This document shows positions 12,210 through 22,124 of a stretch of 64,000 bases of DNA, piece after piece. The notes under the pieces were generated by a model, which made no database searches, had not been told where the DNA came from, and saw only the letters and a program-made list of their open reading frames with translations. Both the position numbers and the translations under genes were made by a program. Numbering within the stretch: the first letter of the stretch is position 1; each line of letters opens with the position of its first letter. The stretch is from Blasia pusilla (Eukaryota; Marchantiophyta; Marchantiopsida; Blasiales), in the NCBI GenBank assembly GCA_050084515.1, contig CM114271.1, positions 36,084,001-36,148,000 on the forward strand. Reading direction: 5' to 3'.

Positions 12210-12930
12210 GTGCGCATCCTTTGCAGAGAGCACGCGACTAGTGCAAAGCATGCCCACGAGGAGTTGGGTCACTTTGGGGTGAAGCGGACGTATAGCTTGC
12301 TCCATTCAGTATTAGTGGCGAGGCATGCGGCGACGCCAGCTTTGTTGCCAGGTGCATGGTGTGTGATCGGTCCGAGCATCATTCAATGCTCCGACTCACG
12401 ATTGCATCCATTACCGATCATGGGCTTAGGGTATAGATGGAGTTTGGATTTTGCGGGACCTTTGCCCTTGACAGAGCGTCGGTCGTTATGTGTTGGTGAT
12501 GGTGAGCACTTCTCAAAGTGGATCGAGTTGGTTGCATTGCGTGACAAAGCAAGTGAGGGAGTAGCTTATGGCTTCCTTGACAGAGTGTTGAGTCATTATG
12601 GCGCACCACGGTGAGGTGTTGATGGACCAGGGTACGGAGTTTCGCGGTGAGTTCCAGGCCTTGTGTGATCGGCCGACGATCGACCACCGCACGACGACCC
12701 CGCGAGATCATCCCGAGGCGGATGGATTAGCGGAGAGAGTTGTGCGAGGCGGTGAAGAGGGTTTACGCAAGTATGGCTTGCGAGAGGTCACCTAGGAGAT
12801 TGGGACCTCCGTTGCCATGGTTGGCGATGGGATCTGATTCAAAGACGACGCATCCTTAGCGTCTTTTTCACCGTATTTGCTACTTTATGGCGAGAGCCGA
12901 TTTACCTGCGGCCATTCATCGAGATGTTGG
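12210..12930 (+). pseudogene. Gypsy integrase (zinc region and core), PHD-gypsy element 1
   Basis: HEELGHFGVKRTYSLL (about 12258-12305) corresponds to the HHCC zinc region of integrase. The two-cysteine half is degraded. The core starts with YRWSLDFAGPLPLTERRS (first catalytic Asp in LDFAGP, about 12445). It continues with FSKWIELVAL and, after a frame change, DQGTEFRGEFQALCD (second Asp, about 12625), then DHPEADGLAERVV (catalytic Glu in LAERVV, about 12735). All three acidic residues of the DDE triad are still encoded, but in two frames. Confidence 0.83.
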
Positions 12931-13009
12931 TGAGGTCTGAACCTTGATGACCCGAGATGTATGGGTGCGAGCATGTTCTCGAGGGCTGAGTTATTTCTGG
13001 AGAGTGATG

Positions 13010-13481
13010 CCCATGGCGTTCGAGAACTTGGCGATTGCACAAAGATCGGGATATGTTGAGGTATGCGACTATTCGAGGTGGTGGTTATCGACCAACTATC
13101 CGGAGGTTTCATCGGGAGATTATGTCTATTTGCGAGACGGCGGCACCGGCGGCGTTGGATGTGATCAGTAGGGCGCACTATCCGAGAGTGCGTGACATTT
13201 TGCCATCGGGTGTTCTCTTGCTAGAGGGACGCGATGGTATGGTATGGAAGGACCATGTGCGTAATTGTGTGCCATGTCACCTTCCTAACATTGATGGTAC
13301 AGTAGATCCGAGCTTAGTAGTAGTTCCTACAGGCTTGCGTTGTATGTTGTGTGGTTCTTCCCATGGTGCGACCACGATGCTAGTCTGTGATGGGTGTTCG
13401 AGAGGATGGCATATGGCATGTTTGACGCCACCTCTCACTAGGGTTCCTGAGGGACAATGGATGTGTCCCATATATACATAG
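13010..13481 (+). CDS. Gypsy integrase C-terminal region with PHD-like zinc finger, element 1
   Basis: The frame reads AFENLAIAQ, GGGYRPTIRRFH and LLEGRDGMVWKDHVRNCVPC, then a Cys4-His-Cys3-type finger. The finger runs CMLCG (about 13341), MLVCDGCSRGWHMACL (about 13380-13425), and PEGQWMCPIYT before the stop at 13481. The last cysteine pair is incomplete, because CPIYT replaces the expected CPxC. In PHD fingers this fold reads histone H3 tails. Fused to integrase it could steer insertion to marked chromatin, much as chromodomains do in chromoviruses; that is inference. The related minus-strand element at 20629-20913 has CPQC, so this copy has probably lost a cysteine. Confidence 0.75.
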
Positions 13482-13651
13482 AGAAGGTAGTTCTACATTC
13501 CGACTTGTGTCTATGACATGGATGACAAGGAGGCAACTAACGATGGGGCCACATGAGCACCCGGCCTTCTTGCTCTTAGCGTCCGAGAGATGTATGTCAT
13601 GGTAGGTAGGGATAGATGGCTATCTAGAGCTAGAGGGACCTAACCACCAGC

Positions 13652-13787
13652 TAGGGGGGCGATTGGAGATATTTTGGTTCTTCTTGTCTCGTTGTTTGGA
13701 TGCCATGAGTTAGCATGGGATCATGCGTGTTTGTGTGTGTGTTCGGTGACAGCGATGTATGTTGTGTAGCGATGTGTATGTGCACAA
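13652..13787 (+). repeat. Polypurine tract and start of 3' LTR, PHD-gypsy element 1
   Basis: TAGGGGGGCGAT at 13652-13663 matches the position and shape of the tract next to the LTR of the related element at about 20455-20475 (minus strand). The LTR then begins TGGAGATATT. Shared LTR words such as GCGATGTATGTTGT and GCACAACAG support the assignment. The LTR is cut at 13787 by MULE-like copy A. Confidence 0.6.
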
Positions 13788-14245
13788 CAGACTCAAAACT
13801 ATATTTGTCTGTGAGGTAAAGGCAGAAGACATTGGCAGTTTGAAGATGTGTTGGTTACTCTTATTGGAGGTGGTGAAGGAAAACAAAAGGCCACCTCCGG
13901 AAATTTATGGGTTCATGGCAGACAATGCATAACTGGGTGGATTGCTATCCGGGAAGTGTTTTGGGGTGGAGAGGTTCAACTTTGAGAGGGAAAGGTCGGA
14001 TGCTTTCCATTGGCAACATCTCAGGACCGGTACACCAAATCTTGCATCAAGGAGAATAAGAGGAGAGCATGTCACTCTACTCCAACGCTGCAAGGACAAA
14101 GAAACCTTGAAGCAAGCCATGGATGCCAGAAGAACTTCATGGGTGGTGGAGGAAGCATGCGATTGAGGGGAAGTACAAAGAGTTTTGCTCTTGGTTGAGT
14201 TGGTGGACTGTATGTATGAGACAATGGGGAAACTTCATGCGGCAA

Positions 14246-14718
14246 GTGAGTTCACTATTTTGTCTTGTCAAGCTCACGCTTAGAATTGTTTGTAAAGTTG
14301 TAGCTCAGGGTGAGAAGCGTGGGAATTATATGGATTTCAAACCCAAGAAACCAAGCAAGCTGTCGGATGCGACGGGTTGCCCGAGTGTGCAACCCGACAG
14401 AAACCGACGGGTTGCTCGAGTGTGCAACCCGACGGAAACCGACGGGTTGCATCCAAATTTTTGGTGCAACCCGAGTGTGCAACCCGTCGGGACTCGACGG
14501 GTCACAGAGTCGTTGATGGGATGCCTCGGCCTTGCAACCCGTCGGGTTCCGACGGGTTGCAGTATGTGGGTTTAAGGTTACAACACGTCGGGACCCAACG
14601 GGTCGCAGAGTCGTTCATGGGATGCCTCGGGCCTGCAACCTGTCTGGTTCCGACAGGTCGCTTCTTTCTTTGACTCCTGAGTTATTTTCGTTCCCTTCTA
14701 ACATTGCCGTCGTTGCAG
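14246..14718 (+). other. Intron of the transposase-like gene, copy A
   Basis: The donor CAA/GTGAGT at 14246 follows the conserved RQWGNFMRQ coding end. The acceptor GTCGTTGCAG ends at 14718. The length is 473 bp. Between the sites lie six palindromes. In copy B the donor is kept (35200), but the acceptor reads GCGTTGTGG, without AG. The predicted intron is inferred from these sites and from the coding motifs on either side. Confidence 0.5.
14362..14665. repeat. Palindrome cluster in intron, copy A
   Basis: Six inverted repeats have arms like GCAACCCGTCGG and CCGACGGGTTGC and a 2-4 base centre. The best is at about 14534-14562. Another, near 14630-14660, has CCTGTC/GACAGG arms, changed on both sides. 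The elements are separated by 20-60 bp of unlike sequence. The cluster is repeated at 35316-35610 in copy B. Confidence 0.85.
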
Positions 14719-16489
14719 GGATTGAACGTTCATGAAAATGCCCCGCCCCAACAGAAGTGGGCGAAAGTGTTCATTCCTCTTGAGGTCGTCACAAGCATGC
14801 CAACAAATTTCACTTGTGGAGGCATGCCAACAAGACCAGGCAAGAGCAATGCTACGATGTCAGCAAAGATCCCATATCTTCCTCACAAAAGGCATAACAA
14901 AAGGAAAGGGGCCGCGTCGATCTCGAGCTCTATGTCGTGGTGGGAGAGATCGGTGATGAAAAAATGTATGTGGAAGCCTTCAACCGGTGCGTGTGAGGAA
15001 CTCCACTTGAGCAAGACGTACACATTGGTGGGGATAGTCGTGGGCGGGTTTCAAGACGTCCCATACAGATGGTGGTAGAGCAGTCCGAGCGGGACTCGTG
15101 GAGACTAGATAAGTATCTTGACTTTAGGCAGGTGAAGAGGCAACATCGAGGAACGAATCTGGTGATTGATTTGGATGAGGAAATTAGGTATTCAGGGACC
15201 CGGACCCGTCCCAAATCCGTGATGGAGTTACTTCTCCAAAATCAGTGAATGTTTTATTTCAAAAGCCCTCCGTTGCTGGAAGTTCGCAACATCCTATCAC
15301 TGGGGTGGTTCAACAATATGGGATTCCGGTAATGGAGGTGGATTGCAACCTAAAACGGTGGCATATATCTCAGAGCAATCCAGGCGTGGACCGGGCAGGC
15401 GAGGATCGATGGCATTAGGAGAGCATGCGGCACTTTCCTAAATAAGAATGCATAAGGATCGGACGAACACCGCCGGGTTTTGGGGACTCAAAACCTTTGA
15501 TCGTTTCACGAGGACCGGGATCAATTGAAGTACTTCTTACGCCCAAATGAATCTTGCGCTTTTGAAGTCTTATCCGCTGCCATTGCGGCTCGGGAATATC
15601 CCCACGATTTGGCCCATCGCCGCAGTACTGAATCGCACTCAAGACGAAGTGGACAATCTTACAAGTGCCGGTTTCAGACTCGAGACGGGGAAGTTCGAGC
15701 ATGTTCGACATTATGAGACCTTCGCATTTCAGTATTCAACCCTAGATTGATGTCAACATGTACCTGAGAAGGTGGATGATCTCAATCCATTATTTTTGTT
15801 TGAGTCTAGAAATGGGGTGAAGAGAAACAGAATGTGCAGCCAACGGTGGAGAGAGTAAAGCTTTAATTGCATCAGATCCGGAGGAAAAATGGAGATCATC
15901 GCCACGGAAGATGTCTTGAGTGGCAATGGAATAGGAAGGATGTATTAGGTCAGGAACAACACTGTAAATTCAAGTGTCACAGGGGGTGTATGTGGTGCAC
16001 ATATGTTGCTTTCCCACATGTTCATGTGATGACTTTGTCCAAAGAGAGACAAGTGGCAAAAGGTATTTCCTTGTAAGCACATGTACTATGTGTTCTTTGG
16101 TAGTTTTAAGAGAGTCGGAGGTAGGAGTAGGAATCCACCAACCATTCTGTCCCTCAAAGAAGTTCGAAGTATTTTAAACAAACCACTTTGAGGATGCAAA
16201 ATGAGGTTTTAGATTGTACTTTTATTTTTTTTCTCAACCTTCACTTTGAGCTTGAACTCTATTCAGCCCCGGGCAAATGACAGATTTTTTCCAGACCTTG
16301 GATGGAAAAAGTGATTGGTTCCACACTTATGATTCCACCGATTTTTCAGTTTTCTAAATTTTGTGCAATTTGCAACTCGTCGGACTCAGAGGGGTTGCCA
16401 AAATATGGAAAGGAAAAAACTGTGGGACTACTTAATATATGAACAAAAAAGTGCAAAAAAATTCAAACAAAATTTTTCCTCTCTTCAAC

Positions 16490-16640
16490 CCAACGGAAAC
16501 TCTCTTAAAAAAAGTATCTATTTCGGTTGAAGGTAGTTTCCTCTCTCCTCTCTCCTCTCTTCCTCTCTTCCTCTTCTCTTACCGCACCTCTCTTCTTGCA
16601 ACTTCCTCAAGATCAACACCATCATTGTCGCATCTCCTCT
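16490..16640. repeat. Pyrimidine-rich tract near the right end of MULE-like copy A
   Basis: A run of CTCTCCTCTCTTCCTCTTC-type sequence follows AAAAAAAGTATC. The same arrangement is at 37420-37540 in copy B, where it stops at the gypsy junction. Copy A continues about 100 bp further with non-repetitive sequence before the next gypsy element. It may be the terminal region of the transposon. Confidence 0.5.
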
Positions 16641-16773
16641 TCTCCTCCACACTAGCATCTTGCCAACTCATATGTTTCTCTTATGCTAGGTATGCTTTAA
16701 CACACCCAGCTTCCACTAGATCATCCCATCTAGTCAGATGACGGATAGTCTCTATCCCTCATATCATCACTTC

Positions 16774-17941
16774 TTAAGGAAATTCTAATGATTCATTTTT
16801 AGCTCCAGATACAATAGGCGCTTCTATTTTTACTGCAAAGGTATCAGAATCTAATATTGTAGTGGCAACTCCTACTTGACTTCTGAATAAGCCTTTAATT
16901 CCTCCTCTACCAAAGTTGGTATCCAACGGCCAACGGCATATCATTCTGCCTTGAATGAATCTTCCCATCTTTGAAGTTTACTATTCCATTTTTAAGAGCT
17001 TTTGAAAACTCCTCACATTCTCGACGTTGATGCTCAACACTATCACACCATATACATCTTCTCAAAAAGTTTCTATTTTGCAAAGCAGCACCAACACTAG
17101 GATTCCTATCTAGTTTAAGCTCAACCATTTCTACTCTCAATTCTCTCAAATCTTTCACCAACTCATCTTTAGCAGAATCTTCAAGTTTTGTTGAAACGGG
17201 CTTAGGCAATGGATTTGAAATTGATACCTCTGACTTGAATAGTGCGGTTCTACGTCTACTTTGATTTTTCTTTGTGAGGATAGTAACAGCTTCTTCCACT
17301 TTCTTCCAATTAGTGCTCACACTTCCTTCTTCGGTCTTGTCCGCCAATATTATGAAAAGCTTGTCCTCCAAATTCTCGTCAACCGCTTCAAGGAATAACT
17401 CAATTTTCCTCAAGTCTAGAGTTGGTCTTTTGGAAGACGGAAGCTGAAAAAATCGCTTCTCAAACTCACGCAAAAATTCATTTGGAGTCATTCCCTTCCC
17501 TGGACGTTGCTCTATTCATTCTAAAAAACTCCTCTTAGTCACCCGATCCACATCATCATCGAAGAATTCTCCTTTCATCAACTGCTCACACTCCTCCCAC
17601 AAGGTTGGATTTAGTGCTCTCAACTTCTGTACTTGACTACGAATCTCTGGTATTACAGCTAACTCAAAACTTGACACCATATCACCTTCGGGTACACGGT
17701 TTACCTCCATCTCACAAACGTACTCTCAAACACACTTGGTGATGTTTCTCCCATCAAATCTCCCCAACTTCTTTACAATCGCTTCAAGAGCCCTTGTTGA
17801 TCTTTGCTCTCCTATGTGAAATCCTCCTTGTTGGCTCAACAATGTTGTCAAAGTTTGGAGAAGATCCTCAGCTCCCTCAATTCCTATTGATGAAATACTA
17901 CCATAATTAGTCATCTTGATAAGACTCCAACTTGCAAACAT
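16774..17941 (-). pseudogene. Gypsy gag polyprotein, family G
   Basis: Minus-strand blocks: 17941-17726 N terminus (EDLLQTLTTLLSQQGG, IVKKLGRFDG); 17710-17516 (AVIPEIRSQVQKLRALNPT, WEECEQLMKGEFFDDD); 17491-16907, the longest frame, 194 aa. The last has FEKRFFQLPSSKR, a charged coiled part (VKDLRELRVEMVELKLDR), and a CCHC knuckle CIWCDSVEHQRREC at about 17050-17010. It continues with NGIVNFKDGKIHSRQ and, in another frame, NFGRGGIKGLF. The pattern CIWCDS-n-H-n-C followed by GKIH and the NxGRGG segment occurs in plant gypsy gags. Stops separate the blocks. Confidence 0.8.
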
Positions 17942-17960
17942 AATCTACTCCCTCAAAGAT

Positions 17961-17978
17961 CTCTCAGTCGAAGCACCA
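17961..17978 (-). other. Primer-binding-site-like sequence, family G
   Basis: The minus strand reads TGGTGCTTCGACTGAGAG two bases after the LTR ends in CA. The TGG start and the two-base gap fit tRNA priming. I did not identify the tRNA. The first ATG of gag is about 20 bases further on, unusually close. Confidence 0.5.
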
Positions 17979-17980
17979 TT

Positions 17981-19231
17981 TGTCGTATCGAGAGCCTTTC
18001 TTCGAGTGAGGGCAAGTCTTCTAGCTGCGGAAGACGTGGTCGATGCAAGGTGAACTCTCTAAGAAGTTCTTCTTTTTCAATACAAAATTATTATGTATAC
18101 TCTCCATTCTCTCACAACAGGTATCACAAATGGAAGTGCCGAGGCGATCGCTTCTTCGTAACATCGGATCCCAAAATTCCTATCTATAAAATCCCTATAA
18201 ACTACTTCACGCTTGTCCACGAGGAAGATAGCACAAATAGTGTTAAACCCTACTTGAGCAAGCCTATTGACGTCCATGGATTGCTATATGAGGACATACA
18301 AAGTACAATCCCATGTCCTTCCATATATAACGATAGGAAAAATCACCGGAGTTGGAGATTGCATGACTTGGTTCATGAACACCTCCCCAAAGTGATAAAC
18401 TAAATAGCGAGTGAACCCGTGCCTATCTACAAAGAGTACCTTGACATGATAAGGATTGAGGAAAGGAAATTCGGGCACAACTCGTGTTCCATCTCTATCC
18501 ACGCTTGACAGACATTCTCTACTCTCCTAAAAAATGGGCTTTTGCAGAATTATTCTCCCAGGAGGGTTAATCCACTCTCATTGGGAAAATAACAAGCCAA
18601 ACCATTCACTATTTTAGTATGACTAAACTCCTCTAAGGTGACAAGCCTCTCATCTTCACACACACCACATTCTAGAAACCTCTCAAAGAATAGACCATGG
18701 TCAAGTTACTCTCCCAAGAGGGGTGATCCACTCTCATTGGAAGAGTAAGCAATCCCAAAACCATACACTCAAGAGTGACTCAAACGACTCAAGATGTGAA
18801 ATAGAAGTTGATAAACCCTTGAAGGTTCCTCCTCTTTATATATTCACAAGGGATTCACAAGAGTATGAAATAGAGTTAATCTTATCTTGTGCCATATGGC
18901 TTCCTCTCAAGGCTTAGCCAATCACATTTTGACACAACTAGATTTTCTCTTATATCTTCCAAAATATCTTCTTTTACCCACTTGATATTTTCCAAATTAC
19001 TCCAACTAACCTAGCCACCAACCAAGACTACTTTTGTTTTTCATTAAAGTACCAACCTCACTACTTTATTTTTATGAAGTCATATTTTATTTATTACCTC
19101 TTTTCCTAAAGTTGGGCCCGCATAAAAGAGGCACCATAAAGAAGTTTAAATATGGGAATTTCCTTTCCTTAAGCTAATTTACTTAATACTAATAAAATTC
19201 TATCTAACACTTAATGAGGAAGGAGTTTACA
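17981..19231 (-). repeat. 5' LTR of gypsy family G
   Basis: It is the reverse complement of 38794-40045, with matching ends (TG...CA) and nearly equal length (1251 against about 1252 bp). It contains short decayed frames only. The two LTRs lie in opposite orientation with 19.6 kb between them. Confidence 0.85.
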
Positions 19232-19817
19232 CACTAGCTGATTTTACTATACGACAACATAAGGCCAACAAGTATGAGTATTTAGTGAAGTAGAAGGACT
19301 ATCGTGTGAAGGAGTTAGTCGGGATTTGAAACATGTACAAGAGGTGTTACAAGACTTCAAACAAATGTAGGAAAAGCTTGGTCTCACCTTAGCGTCGGCA
19401 AGACAGATCACTCTGTCTTGGGACTTTGGGTGATCTTACTTTTGATGGCATGAGTGAACTTAGTGACGCGTCTAAGTCAAATACAAGAGCAATCCAAAAG
19501 TAGTATGACTTATGGACTTTGTAAATATATGGGATGTTTACGTATTGTGAGCAAGTGAAATCTTAGGTAGCAGACCTAGTTAGCTTATTTGATAGGTTAG
19601 ATTAGTTCAAAGGAACTGATCTAGTCTTATCAAAGAAAAGAAACTAAATGTTTCTAAGTGGTGCATTCGACTACCTAAGACTTAAGCCAATGGAGGAATT
19701 TTGGATTAGCTACGAGAACACAATTCGGTATCGAGGAGTCCGCTTCCCAAAAAGACTTTATATCATAAGTTTCTCATTGATGAGGGCATCAATCTCTAAA
19801 GAGGGGTGATTTTCGTG
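19232..19817 (+). pseudogene. 3' end of another gypsy element, possible chromodomain remnant
   Basis: The plus-strand frame at about 19235-19330 reads NKYEYLVK, stop, KDYRVKELVG. This resembles the EYLVKWKDY core of chromodomains found at the integrase C terminus of chromoviruses, with the Trp codon changed to TAG. No clear motif is seen from 19330 to 19790. Near 19796-19810 CTCTAAAGAGGGG resembles a polypurine tract, followed by TTTCGTGACCC as a possible LTR start. Evidence is thin, and the piece is short and full of stops. Confidence 0.35.
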
Positions 19818-19862
19818 ACCCTCATAACCAAATATGTGGTGATGTGGAACATCAAGATTCTG
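19818..19862 (+). repeat. Possible LTR start, interrupted by PHD-gypsy element 2
   Basis: It starts TGACCCTCATAACC after a purine-rich tract and is cut after about 45 bp by the inserted element. The continuation is probably 23991-25320, which carries a TATATAAGAGGG promoter-like site. Continuity across the insertion is inferred. Confidence 0.3.
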
Positions 19863-19964
19863 TCGTTCGAATCCACATTATCATACAACATACATCACTG
19901 ACATACCATACTCACATATCTACATAACATAGTCGAGAGCATCCACAAACACAAGTGTACCACA
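19863..19964 (-). repeat. Detached LTR start (U3 part), PHD-gypsy element 2
   Basis: It aligns with 20350-20453, the first part of the 3' LTR, with about ten differences. It directly abuts the other end of the 3' LTR, with only AC (19965-19966) between. In the internal sequence the same AC sits next to the LTR start at 20454-20455. This is a tail-to-head LTR junction. Confidence 0.75.
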
Positions 19965-19966
19965 AC

Positions 19967-20453
19967 TGAAATCCGTGAAAGACCTACTGTCATAAAACAC
20001 GTATAGAATCACATACAATCGAGCCAAACCCACTCCATGATGGGAGAATCCAGGTCAAAGCTTGCGGGAACCACCATAGCCAAGAGCTCTACTCACTACC
20101 AAGGCTAACTCCCAACGCAACAGGCTCAACTCAAAGAACTAACTGTTTTTTGAATGCACTCCACATTATATCCTCCAACCTAAGAGCGGGCCCTACTGGA
20201 AAAGTCATCCTCAACTGAGTAACCCCCAACCCTATGTATGAAACTGTATCTCTACCTAGACACTACGGCCCTACATAAGGTATGGCCTCTACTAGCACAC
20301 TATACTCTACGACATAATCCGTATGGTCGTAGAATATAGTATCGTCAGCTGTTGTGCGAATCCACATCGTCATACAACATACATCGCTGACATACCATAC
20401 TCACATACCTCCATAACATAGACGAGATCATCCACAAACACAAGTGTACCACA
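19967..20453 (-). repeat. 3' LTR of PHD-gypsy element 2
   Basis: On the minus strand it starts TGTGGTACACTTGTG at 20453, next to a purine-rich GTTAGGGGTGCGAGT, and ends GGATTTCA at 19967. The length is 487 bp. The part 19967-20347 matches 23628-23990 with about fifteen differences counted by eye plus a short deletion. Confidence 0.78.
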
Positions 20454-20628
20454 ACTCGCACCCCTAACTGGCGGTTAGGTCCCTCTAACTCCCAAGTAGC
20501 CCTATACATCTACTACATGCTATACACCTTCGTGGGTGCACGAATCAGAAGGTCGGGTGCTAGGTTGCCCCATTGTTAGTCGCACATCTGTAATCCATAT
20601 CATGCAAAGATCAAGTCATCTACCTCTC

Positions 20629-20913
20629 CTAAGTACATTGAGGACAAACCCACCTTCTAGTAGGAACAACATCCATACGTGGAGTCAAACACATCATGTG
20701 CCAACCCCTAGAACACCGATCACACACCAACATACGGGCTGCGTTACCAGCAGACCCACACAACATGCACCTCAAGTTGGCACGTATCATGGCTAAGCTT
20801 GGGTCAACAGTACCATCCACATTTGGAAGATGACATGGTGCACAATTACGCACATGGTCCTTCCAAACAACTCCATCACGACCCTCCAACATGATAACTC
20901 CATAAGCTAACAC
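20629..20913 (-). CDS. PHD-like zinc finger at the end of gypsy polyprotein, element 2
   Basis: The open frame of 94 aa reads GVIMLEGRDGVVWKDHVRNC, APCHLPNVDG, then CMLCGSAGNAARMLVCDRC, SRGWHMMCL and RRWVCPQC. The complete order Cys2-Cys2-His-Cys-Cys2 is present: CMLC, CDRC, HMMC, CPQC. This is the PHD/FYVE-like cross-brace pattern with the conserved Trp before the last pair. It follows the integrase C-terminal region, as in element 1. A histone-reading role is inferred from the domain class. It is better preserved than the finger in element 1. Confidence 0.78.
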   Translation of the reverse strand: MLAYGVIMLEGRDGVVWKDHVRNCAPCHLPNVDGTVDPSLAMIRANLRCMLCGSAGNAARMLVCDRCSRGWHMMCLTPRMDVVPTRRWVCPQCT

Positions 20914-21604
20914 CTAGCACTCGTAAAATAGTGCGGCTTGCCATCACATCCAACGTTGTTGGTGCAATTTGCTGCAAATAGACATAGTCCCCCACATGGA
21001 ACCTACGAATCAATGGTCGATAATCTCCACCCCGAATGGTTTCATACCGCAACGTATCCCTGTGTTGAGCAATGGCAAGATTCTCAAAGGCTGCTGGCAT
21101 AACTCTCTGAAAGAGCTCTGCCCGCTAAGAACACACTCTCATCCACATGTGTGGGTCATCAAGGTTCACAACCTCACTACACTCTCGACGAATTTCTGGT
21201 GGCAAGTCTGGATCTCGGCCGTAGAACACAAAATAAGGTGAGAAGGAAGCCAAGGATGCTTGGTGACTGAACCTATACCCTATGGCTAACCATGGCAACT
21301 AAATATCCCAATCTCCAAGATGCCCCTTCTATAGGCCATACTTGCGCAATGCCCTCTTCACCGTCCGAACCACACGCTCAGCCAAACCATCCACCTCTGG
21401 ATGATCTCGAGACGTGGTCCGATGATCAATCAACGCCTTGTCACACAAGACCTGAAACTCACCCTGAAACTTTGTACCCTGGTTTGTCAGCACATAGCCT
21501 GGAGACCAATATTGGTAGGGCACTAGTACCTCCACTAGTACCCCCACTAGTACCTCCATGGGTACCTCCACTGGTATCCCCACTCCGGCTCGTACTCGTA
21601 CCAC
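20876..21604 (-). pseudogene. Gypsy integrase remnant, element 2
   Basis: Minus-strand frames: VLTNQGTKFQGEFQVLCD (about 21490-21435) corresponds to the second catalytic position, with Asn replacing the Asp of DQGTEF. DHPEVDGLAERVV (about 21400-21360) keeps the catalytic Glu. Then come AFENLAIAQHRDTLRYETIR and YRPLIRRFHVGDYVYLQQ (21090-20980). The first third of the core is missing because gag is joined directly to it near 21490. It is inactive. Confidence 0.75.
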
Positions 21605-22124
21605 TCAACGTCGAGCTAGCTGGCATAGTAGGAGCACTACTACCAATACCACCATGGGTAATAGACACATAGCCTAGAGACCAATATTGTCTCCATGCCT
21701 CAATCTCAGCAACATGGTCCTTCCTGAACTCATGGTAATCATCCATGGGTGGTCCCTCCAAGTGCTGAAACAACTCCTTCCAAGCCAAGAAGGGTGTAAA
21801 CAACGTGGCATTCCGCAACATTTGCACATCACACCATGTATCAAACTCCTGCATAAAGTCCTCCAACTCAATGGTGCCCACTGCACCCGAGTATCATTGT
21901 GGTCCCTTCATGGCCCCATATATCCCATCCATGTCCCAAATCAATCGAGCTGCAACACTCGATAACAATGTAGAAGACTTGGTGTTTGGAATACCCTCGT
22001 CCTCCTCTTCATCAACCGTCGGAAGTGGAAAAGGTAGCCGATACCTCAATCCACTCCATGTAAAACCACCACTGTTTGCACCACGGTCCCCAACCAGACC
22101 ACCAGACAGCTCCGTGATGACCAA
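21459..22124 (-). pseudogene. Gypsy gag, PHD-gypsy element 2
   Basis: The frame 21881-21459 reads DFMQEFDTWCDVQMLR, TLFTPFLAWKELFQHLEG and YHEFRKDHVAEIEAWRQYW, then a Gly/Thr/Ser repeat tract. A preceding frame (22124-21894) may be its upstream part. The segment ACATAGCCT(G/A)GAGACCAATATTG occurs at about 21489 in the integrase junction and again at about 21665 in gag. Recombination between such repeats may have deleted the pol region. I recognise the general shape of a gag but no named family. Confidence 0.6.
21513..21590. repeat. Minisatellite, unit about 12 bp, in gag
   Basis: The unit ACTAGTACCTCC and variants repeat about five times. On the minus strand it encodes SGGTHGGTSGGTSGGTS, a flexible linker-like tract in the gag frame. 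Variation between units is small. Confidence 0.75.

Larger units (their letters stand above)
11299..13787 (+). mobile_element. Ty3/gypsy element with C-terminal PHD finger, element 1 (partial)
   Basis: The left edge is the CACTA insertion inside reverse transcriptase; everything 5' of that is missing here. In order come the end of reverse transcriptase, RNase H, the integrase zinc region, the integrase core, an integrase C-terminal region and a PHD-like finger. Then come a polypurine tract (GGGGGGC at about 13655) and the first roughly 120 bp of the 3' LTR, starting TGGAGATATT at 13664. The right edge at 13787 abuts MULE-like copy A. Several stops and frameshifts are present. Confidence 0.85.
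13788..16076 (+). pseudogene. Transposase-like gene, 3' half, copy A
   Basis: Plus-strand frames encode motifs of a plant transposase-like family: WIAIREVFWGG (about 13940), ERERSDAFHW (13988-14017), LLQRCKDKETLKQAMDA (14080-14130) and VCMRQWGNFMRQ (14208-14245). The last is followed by a GT donor at 14246. After the intron come NVHENAPPQQKW (14725-14760) and, near the 3' end, YLEWQW followed by MWCTYVAFPHVHVMTLSKER (about 15990-16050). Related plant proteins pair a GFMAD(S/N)AQ motif with an ERTxxFHW motif. I regard them as DDE transposases close to MULEs, from memory of the pattern only. Frameshifts are numerous. Confidence 0.55.
13788..16740 (+). mobile_element. MULE-like DNA transposon with GTCGG palindromes, copy A (3' part)
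   Basis: This segment is collinear with 34745-37550 (copy B) at high identity, and its first 280 bp also match 49920-50066 (copy C). It holds the 3' half of the transposase-like gene, its palindrome-filled intron and a pyrimidine-rich tail. The upstream half of the gene and the promoter region are missing. Its left edge joins the gypsy LTR at 13787. Confidence 0.72.
16760..19231 (-). mobile_element. Ty3/gypsy family G, 5' half (LTR, primer site, gag)
   Basis: Reading the minus strand, a 1251-bp LTR (19231-17981) starts TGTAAACTCC and ends ACGACA. A primer-binding-site-like TGGTGCTTCGACTGAGAG and gag follow. The element is cut at about 16760 next to MULE-like copy A, so protease, reverse transcriptase and integrase are missing. 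Its LTR is the reverse complement of 38794-40045. That copy, G2, keeps only the 3' half of the same family. Confidence 0.82.

Noticed and set aside
14362-14665. CRISPR-like array (short repeats with spacers)
   Set aside because: Repeats are near-perfect palindromes of variable sequence with irregular spacing, inside a eukaryotic intron. There are no cas genes, and the host is a plant.
17961-17978. Exact tRNA identity of the primer-binding site
   Set aside because: The TGG start and spacing fit, but I could not match the remaining bases to a particular plant tRNA from memory, so no tRNA is named.
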